From positions 13,773,337-13,837,336 of the forward strand of contig NC_087080.1 of NCBI RefSeq assembly GCF_026151205.1: a stretch of DNA of 64,000 bases, given 5' to 3'. The position numbers were made by a program, and so were the translations under genes. Below are positions 16,655-27,969 of this stretch, in pieces; positions within the stretch are counted from its first letter, which is position 1, and every line of letters starts with the position of its first letter. Under the pieces are notes generated by a model. It saw nothing but the letters and a program-made list of their open reading frames with translations, made no database searches and had not been told where the DNA came from. This stretch comes from Bolinopsis microptera (lineage: Eukaryota > Ctenophora > Tentaculata > Lobata > Bolinopsidae).

Positions 16655-19637
16655 TTAACATTCCATTCCTTCATCGCTGTCGTATTCTTCTTCATCTGAT
16701 GTAACATCTGGGTCGTTAATTTGAGCTCTGCACTTCCCACACTCGCACTCAAACAGATAATTCTGGAAGGAGTATAAAACTACAGATAGGTACATTTTAG
16801 GGCAGAATCCAAGATACAATTCTGTGAAAATCGAACATACAATTCGATTGAGTTCTGTCAAAATTATTGGATTATGATCATAAAGAAAAACTGACAAAGT
16901 TAAGGTATTTTGAGATAAGATCTAGCGGTCTCGCGTGCATCATGTATATAATTGTATAATTAATACTGCTAACGTTTAAGTGCAACTAAAATCTTCTAGA
17001 TGGCATACCTCGAGTAGGAACTTTCTTCTGGAATGTCTGGAACTCTCAAGTTGACAGCAGCTCAGATAGGAAATACACAGTTCTTCTCCCTCCGGAATAT
17101 CCCTCAAAGCTTCTACACTCAACTCGTGGTTACTAGAGCTGAATACGATCTGAAGATGGGATTACCATTAATCTACAAGTTCGCATTAATAAGCATCATA
17201 TCTTTGATGATTACCATTAATCTACAAGTAATGTATTAATAAGCATGACATCTTTAATGATTACCATTAATCTACAAGTAATGTATTAATAAGCATGATA
17301 TCTTTAATGATATTTACGGCCTTTTTTTCCTAAAAAGGACAGAAATAAACTATCAGAATAAAATCGAATTTTAAAAGTTACAACTTACATTACAGTGATT
17401 ATTAATTTGTTTAAAGCTCTCAGCAAGTTGTTTACAATCAACAGCAACTTACCTCAAGCCAATATGACGTAATCCTAACTAAACGCTAGCAGTATTAACT
17501 AACTCTCTGATCTAAATAATAACCTGAACGTTAGGATCGCAGCTGTGGTTAAGTTTACTCTGCAGAGCATAAAGTCCAGTTCCCTCCACGTCAGTGAATC
17601 TACCCACTTCCTCATCTATCTTATCGTACAACACTTCTATCCTGTGGTAATTGTCAATAGCTTCACTTTAACAAAACGCTTTCCGATAAGGAAGTTTTAA
17701 AATATGTTATAGACAATTTAGAAAAAATGAATCTACTATGGCTTGCATCTAACATAAAATATCAATAGCATCGTTATTCGTAATCTACGAGAAAGAAATA
17801 ACCTACCGTCTATCAAGGTTATCCTTGTCGTCTTTTGTTAAGGGCAAATGTTCTAATCGCTTACAATAGTCTGCGAATGATGACGTTCCTATTCCTTGAC
17901 CATTCATTCCTGAAAACGCCTGAATTAGTTTTCAACTTGAACAAGTTTTAAAAATCAAGGTATTTGCAACTACATAACAACAGCAGAAGAAGATGCGTGA
18001 TGTCCCTTGTGACCAAAAGTTAGGTATTTATGTTGGGCTACAGAATATAGTATCAATGGTTACCTATCAGAGCTATCAAGGATATGAAATTTTCTCTGAG
18101 AAGAAGCTGCTGAACAAGAGAATTGCTCCCAAAAATTTGAAGTAGCCCATCTCGAAGTAGGTCCAACTGTGATATAAATTCTGGTTTAAGAACTTTGTGA
18201 GTATTTCCCCTGTTCTCGACTGCTTGATAAAATTCTCCAAAGATTTCTGGTATTTTTCCTGAAAACGGATAAAAGGTTAGGATAATGGGTAACAAGAGAG
18301 TGTGTGTCCTAACTCCTAGGGTGTCTTACGATTCATTGTTGGTTGCTACTAAAATAAAAAACAGTCTTAATCGACTTTGACCTTGGTGAATTGAGACTCT
18401 TAAATATTAAGTAGACAAGCAAAATTTTAAAATAACACAGAGTCAATTTATCATCGAGATGATATCAGTGATAAACAATGTTTAACTAGGAATAGGAATT
18501 CCTAAAATCATCCATCTAGAACTTACAATTATCTAACCTGACGTAATTGAGAGTCCAATAATCTTGATGATCATAACTAAACTTGTTGTTTCTGGGGGAT
18601 AGTGCATGTTTCTCCACAATTCATCTAACTTAACCAGAGGATGATCTGGCTCACCTGATTGAAAGTCAGCTGTTAGCAGTAAGCAGTTGAAAATCATCAA
18701 AATTCTAGCTTTTTATCATCTTGGGGTAAAATTACAAACCATTAGTGCAAACTGGAGTGTGGTATTGAGCCAGAGCTGTCTTCAAGCATGCATCAGAACA
18801 GAACATAACCTTGCAACCTGAATGAACATCTCTGTGTTAAGAGAAAACACGACAACAAAAATGATTGACATACATAGCAAAAATCTAGAAAGCCATGGCC
18901 TTTGGACATCACAATTTCATAATTTTTATCAATAATCATAAACAAAAGCATACAAACCTGGACAAAAAGCAAACGAGGAAACATCAACAGAAGGCATGTG
19001 ATCAGCTATTGGTAATGTCAATTCTTTATCCTTAGAGAGTCTTTGTACCATTCCTACAGGAGTCTCAAGAGATTTCAGGCAGTGATGACAGGCTTCATAC
19101 CTGCCATGGACATAGGCTGTCAGTGTCCCTAATAAGACAAACCAAAAAACCATAAAGTTCAATAATTTTCTTCATCCAAATAACTTCTTGTCTGCAACTG
19201 AAATTACTCCAAATACTATTATTATGTTTCCCGTGCTACTAAGCTTACCCATATACAATGCCCCATGAATACTGTCCACCAATAATGGGCTCCTCTCTGA
19301 ACAACTTGCGTTGGGTAACAATTTTTTGGGTAGCACGTAGACCTGCACTGATGTTTAAGTTACTATGGAGTCAGTACTCAGTATGGTTAGTATACAAATT
19401 ATCATAATAAATTTGTTAATGTGGTATTAACAAATTGTGTTCTTCAAACTCCTTATTTAATATACAGGTGATTTGTAAGATAATGATATAGCATGTGGCG
19501 TCTTGTGTAATGGGCTCCGGCTCCTTCCTACAAATCGCAAAACTGAAAAATCCGGAATCCTTACCTACACCACTCAGCTCAGATACAAAAGGCGCACACG
19601 GGGCTCCAGCAAGCGTAATCTTGAGCTGTTCCATCAT
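16655..19637 (-). CDS. SMYD5: SMYD5, SET and MYND-type lysine methyltransferase, ten exons
   Basis: A protein-lysine methyltransferase of the SMYD group, acting on histone and ribosomal targets in vertebrates. Exons from the start: 19565-19637, 19249-19342, 18958-19100, 18740-18817, 18538-18654, 18064-18258, 17807-17909, 17524-17641, 17009-17149, 16655-16762. Every junction is in phase, giving 389 residues (human is about 418). Landmarks: split-SET start GLRATQKIV, zinc-binding YEACHHC and GCKVMFCSDAC, the SMYD5-typical MNGQGIGTSS, SET core LQSKLNHSCDPNV and EELCISYL, post-SET CECGKC, and the acidic tail TSDEEEYDSDEG that marks SMYD5 among SMYDs. The start is one of two adjacent Met codons. 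Intron 8 carries a 50-bp tandem repeat. Confidence 0.92.
17160..17310. repeat. Three-copy 50-bp tandem repeat in SMYD5 intron 8
   Basis: The unit begins GATTACCATTAATCTACAAG and starts at 17160, 17209 and 17259. The array abuts the acceptor of the exon ending at 17149, so it fills the 3' end of that intron. Confidence 0.8.
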
Positions 19638-19728
19638 TCCCTAAGTAAGTATTCAATTTTTAAATAATAGGTTTGAATTAAAAATGGTAACAAAAGTGGC
19701 ATTTTAAAATGCAAACCTGGGGTTTGCC

Positions 19729-20030
19729 AGTGGCGTAACTTAGCCTGTTGGCGCCCCCCGCTCAGTGACGAAAAGTGCCCCCCCCCCCCCTAAAATTTTT
19801 TGTGTCCCTAAAAAAAAAAAAAGGTTGGGTACTTTTTTTTCTCGCCCCCCCCCCCCCTACAGCTTTTTGCGCCCCCTGAAGCAAAAAAGGGTACCCCAAA
19901 TATTTTTTCGCGTCCATCGAACGCTAAATTGGACAGGAAAATACATAAATAAGGCGTTTTTTCAGTGAAAGGGCCTAAAATTCAGGAAAATTGCACCCCC
20001 CTTTAAATACTTGCAAAAGTGAAAAGAGTG
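19729..20030. mobile_element. Degraded hAT-like fragment with poly-C/poly-A tracts
   Basis: It starts CAGTGGCGTAACTTAGCC, sharing the CAGTGGCGTAAC terminus with the elements at 9447 and 27023, then runs into C-rich and A-rich tracts with GCGCCCCC motifs. No matching right terminus was found. The open frame across it (19765-19968) is low-complexity sequence. Confidence 0.45.
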
Positions 20031-20361
20031 CAAACAGATTTATAACCCATCCCGTGGAGATATATCACCTGGCGTGCCATTCCCTACATGCCCATTTATT
20101 TCATTTTTCTCCCTCATCCATGAGCACTGAAAATTATCAAAAAGTGGAAATTTTGTATAACAATTATTTTCATTGATACTTTGATAAACAATTGTGATAT
20201 TATTAAGTGGATCGAAAAATTTGTCAAAAGATAACGAGTTTGGGACCTGTATTTGTGCTAACTTTGTTACCTAACCTACTTGACTACTGTTCGCTTCTTT
20301 TTTAGGGAGCAAAAGTGAAATGATCAATGCAATATAATACAAACGGAGGTTATATATTTAA

Positions 20362-21399
20362 AAGTAAAGTAATGTCAAGTAAAATTTATGACATCACATC
20401 ATCACACATGTCTACAAACTATCATCGCACCGTGTGAAAAAATATATAATAAATATTTCCCCACCAACATTAATTAATTATCAAATACAATATTTAAAAA
20501 CAATTTCATCAAAAACATTATCCTATTTTAAAAACTTCCCAGTGGAATAAAGATTTATAAAACGCTTCTTTGCCACATAAGGATGGAACCAAAGATAATT
20601 GTTATGTTTCTCTTTATTACTGACATAACTGGCTCCCTCAATTCTTACTAAAACTTCATTAGAAACATTCCAAAAAAAGCAATCATTTGTAATACTTTTA
20701 GAAATCATATCTATCTTATATCCTTCTAATTTAATTTTAAAACCTAAAACTGTCACAGAGTTCTTGACGTCCGGAGGGAGTTTGTTCCAATATGGAATAA
20801 CTCGCTCCGGGAGAAAAGACTTCTGGATATTCTTGACCTTTGTCACACTTTTACTACATCTATTGGATGAAACCAGATTAAGACCTGATCTGCTTGGTCT
20901 GAACAAGTCTGAACCATAATCAGTCATACTATTAATAACCTTAAAAGCTTCAATAAGGTCCCCACGTATTCGCCGCTCTGCCAGCGTTGTCAAATTGAGG
21001 ATTTCCAGTCTACGGCTGTAAGGAAGAGTACCCACCTCATCAATCAGACGGGTAAACCGCCTCTGGACGCTCTCCAGCTCCAAAACAGTCCCCCAACTTC
21101 CATGAGCCGCAGGTGGATTCCACAATTGGACACAATACTCAAGATGAGGTCTTATTAAAGCTTTATATATAGCAATCATAACAACCTTTTCTCTAATAAC
21201 TAAATTCCTTCATCATACGATTTGCCTTAGCGATACATGCTTTGATCTGTTCGTTCCAAAGCAGGGAGCTATGGGTAATAACCCCCAAATCTTTTTCCTG
21301 TGCAGATACTTCAAGTTCTATACCATTTACCTTATAATTTAAATTAGGATTGTTGTTAAAATTAATGTGCACTACTTTGCACTTGGCAGGATTAAATTG
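20362..21399 (-). mobile_element. LINE family A, 5'-truncated copy 1
   Basis: The 3' end is at low coordinates and ends in TTTAC-type repeats. The frame at 20523-21179 encodes the C-terminal part of a reverse transcriptase ORF (YKALIRPHLEYCVQLWNP, then VQRRFTRLIDEVG), ending RFINLYSTGKFLK. Upstream, in the next frame, 21180-21398 continues the same protein (FNPAKCKVVHINF, EKDLGVITHSS), separated by an in-frame stop, so the copy is dead. The motif style is CR1/L2-like (Jockey superfamily). Its truncated 5' end abuts the tail of copy 2. Confidence 0.8.
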
Positions 21400-21982
21400 T
21401 AAAGTAAAGTAAAGTAAAGTAAAAATTATGACATAACATCATCACTAATGTCTACAAAGTATCATCACACTACATGGAAAAATAACTATTTCTCCATCAA
21501 ATTTAAAGGTAATACTTTATCAAATATTAATCATGACTAAAAACAACATTACAAAATTTAATTTATTCATACTTCCCAGTGGAGTAAAGATTTATAAAAC
21601 GTTTCTTTGCTACATAAGGATGGAACCACAGATAATCGTTGTGTTTTTCCTTATTACTGATATAACTGGTACCTTCAATTCTTGTTAAAACTTCTTTCGA
21701 AACATTCCAAAAATGAAAGTCATTTACTATACATTTAGAAATCATATTCTTTTTGAAACTTTCCAATCCAATTTTAAAACTCAAAACTGTCAAGCAGTTC
21801 TTCACCTCCGAAGGGAGTTTGTTCCAATAAGGAACAACCCGCTCTGGAAGAAAAGAACACTGAAGATTCTTGACCTTTGTCACACTCTTACTACATCTAT
21901 TGGATGAAACCAGATTAAGACCTGATCTGCTTGGTCTGAACAAGTCTGAACCATAATCAGTCAAGCCATTAATAACCTTAAA
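21400..21982 (-). mobile_element. LINE family A copy 2, 3' part (split by LINE B)
   Basis: It starts with four TTTAC units at the 3' tail (21400-21426 as TAAAG on the plus strand) and encodes the same C-terminus as copy 1 (KKRFINLYSTGKYE). It breaks off at 21982 after ...TTAAA. The matching continuation (AGCTTCAATAAGGTCCCCAC on the plus strand) resumes at 26403, so LINE B was inserted here. TTAAA appears on both sides (21978-21982 and 26403-26407), consistent with a target duplication. Confidence 0.8.
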
Positions 21983-22448
21983 GAATAAAACAAATATTCA
22001 GAATAAAACAAATATTATATTCAAATCTCTTTATTCAACAATATTAAATCATTATAGAACCTAATTTGTGGCTTGATCGTTATGTTAGGGCTATTCTGCT
22101 AGCTGATGCTGACAGGCACTGCATGGGGCAGAGACTTAGGACCATTACGCTGGAGGCTTACAATGACCCTTTTTGAACCCCATGGCAGTGCTAGTTTTAT
22201 TATGGTACAAATTGTAAATCGAAGTTATGAAAACGATCAAGTCACTCCTGTTTTACACTATCAACAGCTACTTAAAGCAACCTAGATTGTACAACTCACT
22301 TTGAAGATTAAACTGTTAAGTGATGAGTGATTGGGCTCATTAAACATTTTAGTAGCGGAGACATGCGGATCAGCTTCTTGAGGTTCTAATAGTTCATTCA
22401 GACAAGAAGTTTTATTTTTTCAAATTTAGTCGTTCAAGCTGCCTGAGT

Positions 22449-25400
22449 TCAGAAAGTTTGCCAAAGGGGCCCAGGTATTCTTGTCACCTTTACCCTGAGA
22501 CGAGAGAATGACTTTTTTACCTTTGATTTGAATACACCATGAGTGATTTCAAGGTCGTTCAGTGCCAACATCTGACGGAATGAATTCCAAAGGCAACTAG
22601 ATTTGTAAACGAAACTGTTCGAGGGCATGGTTGTTATAAGAAGAGTTTCTTTGCCGGGTCTTTTAGACAAACAGAAAAGTTCAAATAGTGCAATTGGTGT
22701 TCGATATTTAAAGACTTTAAAAAGTTCATTGCAGCAGTGATACGCGTATAAATTATGCAATGTCATGAGTGATTGACGGGCAAAAATTGGCTTGGTGTGC
22801 TCTCTCTCAAAGAATTTGCTAGTAAGTTTCTGTTCACTGATAGGTCTAGTCCTAGCACATGTCATAAATTTATCAAGGTATGCTTTTTTGTCACCAAACA
22901 TGATACGAACACACTTTTTCTGGGCTACAAATAGTGGTTGAAGTTTATTATTACTTGCACCTCCCCAAACGGTAATGCCATAAGATAGGTGACTTTCAAA
23001 AAGTGTGTGGTACAGGTCCTTATGGATAGATGATGGAATTTTATCCTTAATCATGTATAGCCTCCCAGAACAGGACGAGAGTTTTCTAACTAGTTTGTCT
23101 CTATAGGGATTGAAAGTTAGGCCTTCGTCGACAATTACTCCCAGGAATTTCGTTTCCTGCACCTTTGAGAGAGGTAGGCCGTTGAGGTAAAGTCTATTTT
23201 CAATTAATAAAGATTGATCATCAAGTTTTCTTTTAGCTGTATTGAATTCTATGTAGCAACTTTTCTTGGCGTTAACATGTAATTTATTAGCCAATGTGTA
23301 CTCGTGGACTGATCGTAGGACCCTATTTGCATTATTGTAGGCCTCTGCTCTAGTTTTGGCAACTACAAATATGTTTGTATCATCAGCAAATAGGACATAG
23401 CTAGTGTTATCGAGTTGAGAGTTTGTTAAGTCATTTATGTATATTAAAAACAGGAGAGGCCCAAGGCAGCTCCCCTGTGGAACGCCATAGAGAACAGGAA
23501 GTCTGTCTGATACTTCGCCCAGGACGGACACACACTGCTCTCTGTCCGACAAGTAACTTTCCAGTAACTTAAGTGGCACTCCTCTAATCCCATATATTTC
23601 AAGTTTCTCAAGCAAAATTGTGTGGTCTATTGTGTCAAAGGCCTTGCTTAGATCAATAAAAATTCCTAGAACATGAAGACCTTGCTTTAGGGCCTTTTGG
23701 ATGTGAAAAACTGAGTAGTTAAGTGCATGTGATGTTGAGTGACTCTTTCGGAATCCGAATTGACTGTCGTGAAGGATTCCTTGACTAACCAAGAAGCTGT
23801 AAAGACGTTTGTATATTATCTTTTCAAAAATTTTACCAAAAATTGGAAGTGTGGAAACAGGCCTGTAGTTCTCAATCAGTTCTTCGTTATCTTTTTTGTA
23901 TATTGGGGTTATTTTGCCAAGCTTCAGAACTGACGGAAATATCCCTTGAGATATTAGGCGATTAAATTGAACAACAAGAGTTGGGCTAAGAATACCCGAT
24001 AGTTTTTTGATTACTCTTATGGGAAAGTCGCTAGCTTTCCCACTCTTCAAGTTGGCTATAATCTCAGAAATTTCATCTTCACTACAGTCATGGAAGTAAA
24101 TTGAATCGAGAGTTTTTAGTGGCATGAATTCGAGGAAAGAGGGAAGAGGTTCTAAAAGAAGGCCATTTTGAGTATTTTCATTCATTTTTGAGGCAATAGA
24201 GGCAAAGTACTCATTAAATTTGTTGGCTATCACCCGTCTTTCAACAACACGGACTCCATCTACCATAAATTGGGGTTTGATGGTTTTTTTCCTTTTCCCT
24301 CTTATCTCATTTATTACTTCCCACATCTTTTTAGAACTATCAGAATTTTCAAGAATTTTGTTACAGTTATAGGTATCTTTTTGGTTTTTTATTATCTTTT
24401 TAAGACAGCGTCTGTAATCACGAAAAATTTTGTGGAGTTTCAGATCTCCAACTGGCTTGAAGTCAGGGAGCTTTTTTGAGTTCACCCAGTTATCATACAG
24501 CTGACCTTTCTTTTCAATTGCTTCAATTATGCTGTCGGATATCCAGGGATTACTTATAGGATTTCGTTTGGTGAGTTTGGGTTTGTCGAGTTTACAACAT
24601 GAGTCAATAGCTGAGCTAAAAATTTCAAAAAATTCGTCAAATTCAATTGGATTTTCATTGTTTGTTAGTATGCATTTCTTAGATAGCAAGTTTTTTGTTA
24701 GTAGTTCAACATTTCGGTTTGAGAAATCATAGCTTTGCAATTGCTTAGGCTTAGGGGAAGTTTTCCTAGAAGTTAAATGACTGATGTCAAAGAAAGCAAA
24801 GATTGGTTTATGATGGGAAGAAGTGTCTTCAATAACTCCAGAGAGGGTTACCAAGTCAATCTCATCAGTAAAAATGTTGTCAATGCAGGAGCTTTGGCCT
24901 ACATTTACTGAGTGAGTGGGACGAGATATAAGAGGAAAGTAACCATAAGAGAGCATAGTGTTCTCGAAATTCTGAACCTGTTTTTTATTACTCTGATTTT
25001 TAAGCAAATCGTAGTTGAAATCTCCAAGAGTTATAGTTTTTGCGTTTTTTGGAAATTTGGACATTAATTGTGTGTATTCTTCATCAAATTTGACTGAGTC
25101 TCCGTTTGGAGATCTGTACAACACCCCAACATTGAGTTTGCTATCTCCATGGTTGATAGTTACATATAGGGTTTCTAAATTTGGTGTGATTGTGCAAAGT
25201 TGGTCATTAATTGTTGCATTTAGGGAATCATGAATATACAAGCACACGCCTGAGCCTTTAGCTTTGCCTTGGAGTTTATCTCGATCTCCGTAAAAGTGTG
25301 AATATCCATCAAGTGCATAAACATCACAGTTCTCAGCATCTGTATTTGTTTCCGCTAAAGCTAGAATAGAAAATTTCGTTTTTTGAGTGGCAAGTTCCGA

Positions 25401-25832
25401 GAGGAATAAGTCGAAATTCGATTTATTACCATCAATGTTGTAAAATAAAGTTTTTAAGCCAGAGTTTTCAGGGGTGTGCTGGTGTAAGGATTTCAATCTA
25501 TAATAGCTGCATTTGTCCAAGATAGAGGAGGCAGTCTGAAGACTTCCAATAGCCTCAGACCAATTTTCGGAGTAAAATTTGTCATTCTCGCTATCCTTGA
25601 AGAGATCCTCATTTGTGGTACAAAGGTCCTTAAACGGGTTGTAAATTAAGTTTTCTCTTTTTGAGCAAACTTTACAGAGAAGTATGGAATCAGTCAGCTT
25701 GAATTCAGATGTTTTGAAACAAATTTTGTGGATAATATTTTGGCAACTTTGGCACTCAAGAAATCTTTGGCCAATATTAATGTTTTTGCTACAGCATCCG
25801 CATTTCTCCTTAGTTGAGTTAATCTTAAACAT
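22449..25832 (-). CDS. LINE B ORF2: zinc finger, endonuclease and reverse transcriptase
   Basis: 1127 residues, uninterrupted. Residues about 10-58 form a Cys/His zinc finger (CGCCSKN, CQSC, HKIC, CKVC). Residues about 125-350 are an APE-type endonuclease with AETN, YRSPNGD, GDFNYDL and SSHHKPIF motifs. Residues about 590-860 are a reverse transcriptase with FIDLSKAFDTIDH (motif A), GVPQGSCLGPLLF (motif B) and LFADDTNIF (motif C, catalytic Asp pair). The C-terminal VWGGASNN and QKKCVRIMFG segment is usual for CR1/L2-like elements. It starts six bases after the ORF1 stop. An oddity: the endonuclease SDH motif reads SHH. Target-primed reverse transcription is the expected mechanism. Confidence 0.93.
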   Translation of the reverse strand: MFKINSTKEKCGCCSKNINIGQRFLECQSCQNIIHKICFKTSEFKLTDSILLCKVCSKRENLIYNPFKDLCTTNEDLFKDSENDKFYSENWSEAIGSLQTASSILDKCSYYRLKSLHQHTPENSGLKTLFYNIDGNKSNFDLFLSELATQKTKFSILALAETNTDAENCDVYALDGYSHFYGDRDKLQGKAKGSGVCLYIHDSLNATINDQLCTITPNLETLYVTINHGDSKLNVGVLYRSPNGDSVKFDEEYTQLMSKFPKNAKTITLGDFNYDLLKNQSNKKQVQNFENTMLSYGYFPLISRPTHSVNVGQSSCIDNIFTDEIDLVTLSGVIEDTSSHHKPIFAFFDISHLTSRKTSPKPKQLQSYDFSNRNVELLTKNLLSKKCILTNNENPIEFDEFFEIFSSAIDSCCKLDKPKLTKRNPISNPWISDSIIEAIEKKGQLYDNWVNSKKLPDFKPVGDLKLHKIFRDYRRCLKKIIKNQKDTYNCNKILENSDSSKKMWEVINEIRGKRKKTIKPQFMVDGVRVVERRVIANKFNEYFASIASKMNENTQNGLLLEPLPSFLEFMPLKTLDSIYFHDCSEDEISEIIANLKSGKASDFPIRVIKKLSGILSPTLVVQFNRLISQGIFPSVLKLGKITPIYKKDNEELIENYRPVSTLPIFGKIFEKIIYKRLYSFLVSQGILHDSQFGFRKSHSTSHALNYSVFHIQKALKQGLHVLGIFIDLSKAFDTIDHTILLEKLEIYGIRGVPLKLLESYLSDREQCVSVLGEVSDRLPVLYGVPQGSCLGPLLFLIYINDLTNSQLDNTSYVLFADDTNIFVVAKTRAEAYNNANRVLRSVHEYTLANKLHVNAKKSCYIEFNTAKRKLDDQSLLIENRLYLNGLPLSKVQETKFLGVIVDEGLTFNPYRDKLVRKLSSCSGRLYMIKDKIPSSIHKDLYHTLFESHLSYGITVWGGASNNKLQPLFVAQKKCVRIMFGDKKAYLDKFMTCARTRPISEQKLTSKFFEREHTKPIFARQSLMTLHNLYAYHCCNELFKVFKYRTPIALFELFCLSKRPGKETLLITTMPSNSFVYKSSCLWNSFRQMLALNDLEITHGVFKSKVKKSFSRLRVKVTRIPGPLWQTF

Positions 25833-25837
25833 TTATA

Positions 25838-26400
25838 TCAGACTGCATCTGGCGGTCCTCCTCTTAGTGTGTTGCTGTACAATCTACTACCTACTAACTT
25901 GTTATGATCCTTGGATGTAAAAATACAGTTCTTAATTAACTTGACTAGTGCACCAACGCCCTTGCCATTAATATGAAGAATATCATTCACATCAGACTTA
26001 GCTAGACTGTTCTTAAGCAGGTTGGTGCTTTTATCTAGAAATGTCAAAAAGCTATCAACAATTAGAACTTTAAGATTAGATTGACTGAGATCGTTGTACA
26101 AATACTGGTTAAAAACATTAACTTTTCGATTGATCTTATGCGACCTTGTTGGCAGCACAGGACAGATTATCAGTTTACAACGTGGGTTGTATTTCCTAAT
26201 CTGAGCGATTTTGTTCTTATACTTGGTATACAACTCTCTCTCATCCGTTCCATCTACTTTTAAATTGTTGGTTCCTTCCATGATGACAACGTTTCTGTAA
26301 CCTACACAAGACAAGGGATCGATCTCCTCAACCGTAGCTGCCCAGAGGCGAACTCCAGGGGTGGCTTGTCCCATCTTTCCACGACCTGTACCAAAGTTGA
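25838..26400 (-). CDS. LINE B ORF1, C-terminal part with SGNH-esterase-like domain (5'-truncated)
   Basis: About 187 residues of LINE B protein. VVIMEGTNNLK resembles SGNH hydrolase block III (GxND), and NDILHINGKG fits block V (DxxH); the block I Ser region would lie upstream and is lost. Esterase-like domains of this type are known in ORF1 proteins of CR1/L2-type LINEs. The open frame continues upstream to 26692 only because leftover LINE A reverse-transcriptase sequence (KLLADDLKLI, VQRRFTRLIDEVG) happens to be in the same frame across the insertion junction. Confidence 0.7.
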
Positions 26401-26402
26401 TT

Positions 26403-26705
26403 TTAAAAGCTTCAATAAGGTCCCCACGTATTCGCCGCTCTGCCAGCGTTGTCAAATTAAGGATTTCCAGTCTACGGCTGTAAGGAAGAGTACCCACCTC
26501 ATCAATCAAACGGGTAAACCGCCTCTGGACGCTCTCCAGCTCCAAAACGTATTCGGCTTGTAAAAGCCAAATACTTTCCCAAATTTCTAATTCTTCGATA
26601 TCTTCAGCAACACTACCGTGGTTAGCTGCATTACCAATTAATTTAAGATCATCAGCCAATAACTTTATCTTATTTTTTACAAGGTCAGGCAAATCATTAA
26701 TATAC
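26403..26705 (-). mobile_element. LINE family A copy 2, 5' part
   Basis: The continuation of the copy at 21400-21982 beyond the LINE B insertion. It encodes INDLPDLVKNKIKLLADD, the end of motif B and motif C of a reverse transcriptase, but then jumps directly to VLELESVQRRF. The roughly 110-residue stretch in between, part of which is still present in copy 1, is deleted. The 5' truncation is at about 26705. Confidence 0.75.
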
Positions 26706-27022
26706 AGAATGAATATAGTACACTAATTAAAATGTAGTACACTAATTAAAATGTAAAAGTATTTAGCCCAGAAGTTATTTAAATTTATGTATTTTGTACG
26801 TTAATGGATGGCACTCATCTAAATTATTTTAATAATAGCGCGAAATACTGGCCTGAGGCAAGTGCTACAAAGTAAAGCGCCGCGCGCTGCGTCAGCAGTC
26901 GGATGATGAATAATCACTCTACACTCGACTGTCACATGACTTTTTTAACCCGTTCTCTAGGTGGCCCTGAATAACTATTCGAAACCCTAACCATCTGATT
27001 TTATCCTAACCGTAACCCTAAC

Positions 27023-27316
27023 CAGTGGCGTAACGAAGGGCCCCGCTGACCCCGCTGTGCAGGGGGGCGCCGTCTTAGGGGGGGCGCCAAATCGTCGTTT
27101 GAATGTGGGACAATTTCGAAAACTTAACTAAAGTACTAGCAAAACTGCGCGTTTTGCTCTAGATACACACTTTTTTAGAGATTTTACCGGCGTATCCTCT
27201 AAAATCACCTAATTTGTTCAATTTTAGGGAGGGGCACCAAAAGGGGAGGGGGCACCAACAGGGGGGGGGCGCCTTTTCGGCGGGGGGGGGCGCCAACAGG
27301 CAACGTTACGCCACTG
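27023..27316. mobile_element. hAT-type MITE, 294 bp, with 8-bp target duplication
   Basis: The termini CAGTGGCGTAACG and its inverse complement flank a G/C-tract-rich interior. The exact 8-bp direct repeat ACCCTAAC lies on both sides (27015-27022 and 27317-27324), as expected for hAT transposition. There is no coding capacity. The truncated relative at 9447 shares the left half. Confidence 0.9.
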
Positions 27317-27969
27317 ACCCTAACCCAATCACTCACAAAAGCATAAGCTGAAACTTTAACTCTAACGAGAAATTATACTAACTTCCTTATACGGTCATAT
27401 TACGTGATCGAGACAGTTTTTCGCCAATATACCGCAAGGGGCATTTTGAAACCCTATGTCACGTCATGGGGGTGATTCGGAATCAGCGTCCAGAAATACA
27501 TACATTGAAGTTTATTTTAACTGTCGGGGGTCCTTTTAGGACAATCTCGAAGATCGACTGTAAAGTGATTAAGCACGCTCGTCAGCAATCAGTCCTTCCT
27601 AAGCTATACACTATAGCTTTACGAAATATAAATATGAGCAAAACTATTTTCATCAGCACAGGAATCTTTATCGATTACTAAAGTTTATTTTTAAATGTTT
27701 AAAAAACATATTTGATATCAACATCCGGTTTTTAGCAAATTTGTAATCTCATAAAATTACTAATTAATGTTAGCTCCTTAAATAATTATATATTAATATT
27801 GTTATACGTTGTAGACCTGCCACGCAGGAGTGCGCGGCTGTATCTTGCGAGCGTGCTAAATCTTTCTACATAGAGTCGATTTTCGAGATTGTTCTAAAAG
27901 GGCCCCCGACAGTTGAAACCAGCTTGAATCGATGTATTTTCGAACACTGATTCAGAATCACCCACCATG

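Larger units (their letters stand above)
21983..26402 (-). mobile_element. LINE family B, nearly full-length non-LTR retrotransposon
   Basis: A two-ORF non-LTR element on the minus strand: the 3' part of ORF1 (25838-26400), an intact ORF2 (22449-25832) and a 3' UTR of about 450 bp. The 3' terminus is two copies of an 18-bp unit containing GAATAAAACAAATATT (plus strand) instead of poly-A. The 5' end is truncated inside ORF1 at the junction with LINE A. The intact ORF2 suggests recent insertion. Confidence 0.88.

Noticed and set aside
19765-19968. 67-residue Pro/Lys-rich plus-strand frame
   Set aside because: Low-complexity poly-C and poly-A sequence in a degraded hAT-like fragment.
25838-26692. 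A single 284-residue host gene
   Set aside because: Its two halves belong to LINE A reverse transcriptase and LINE B ORF1, joined by chance at the insertion junction.
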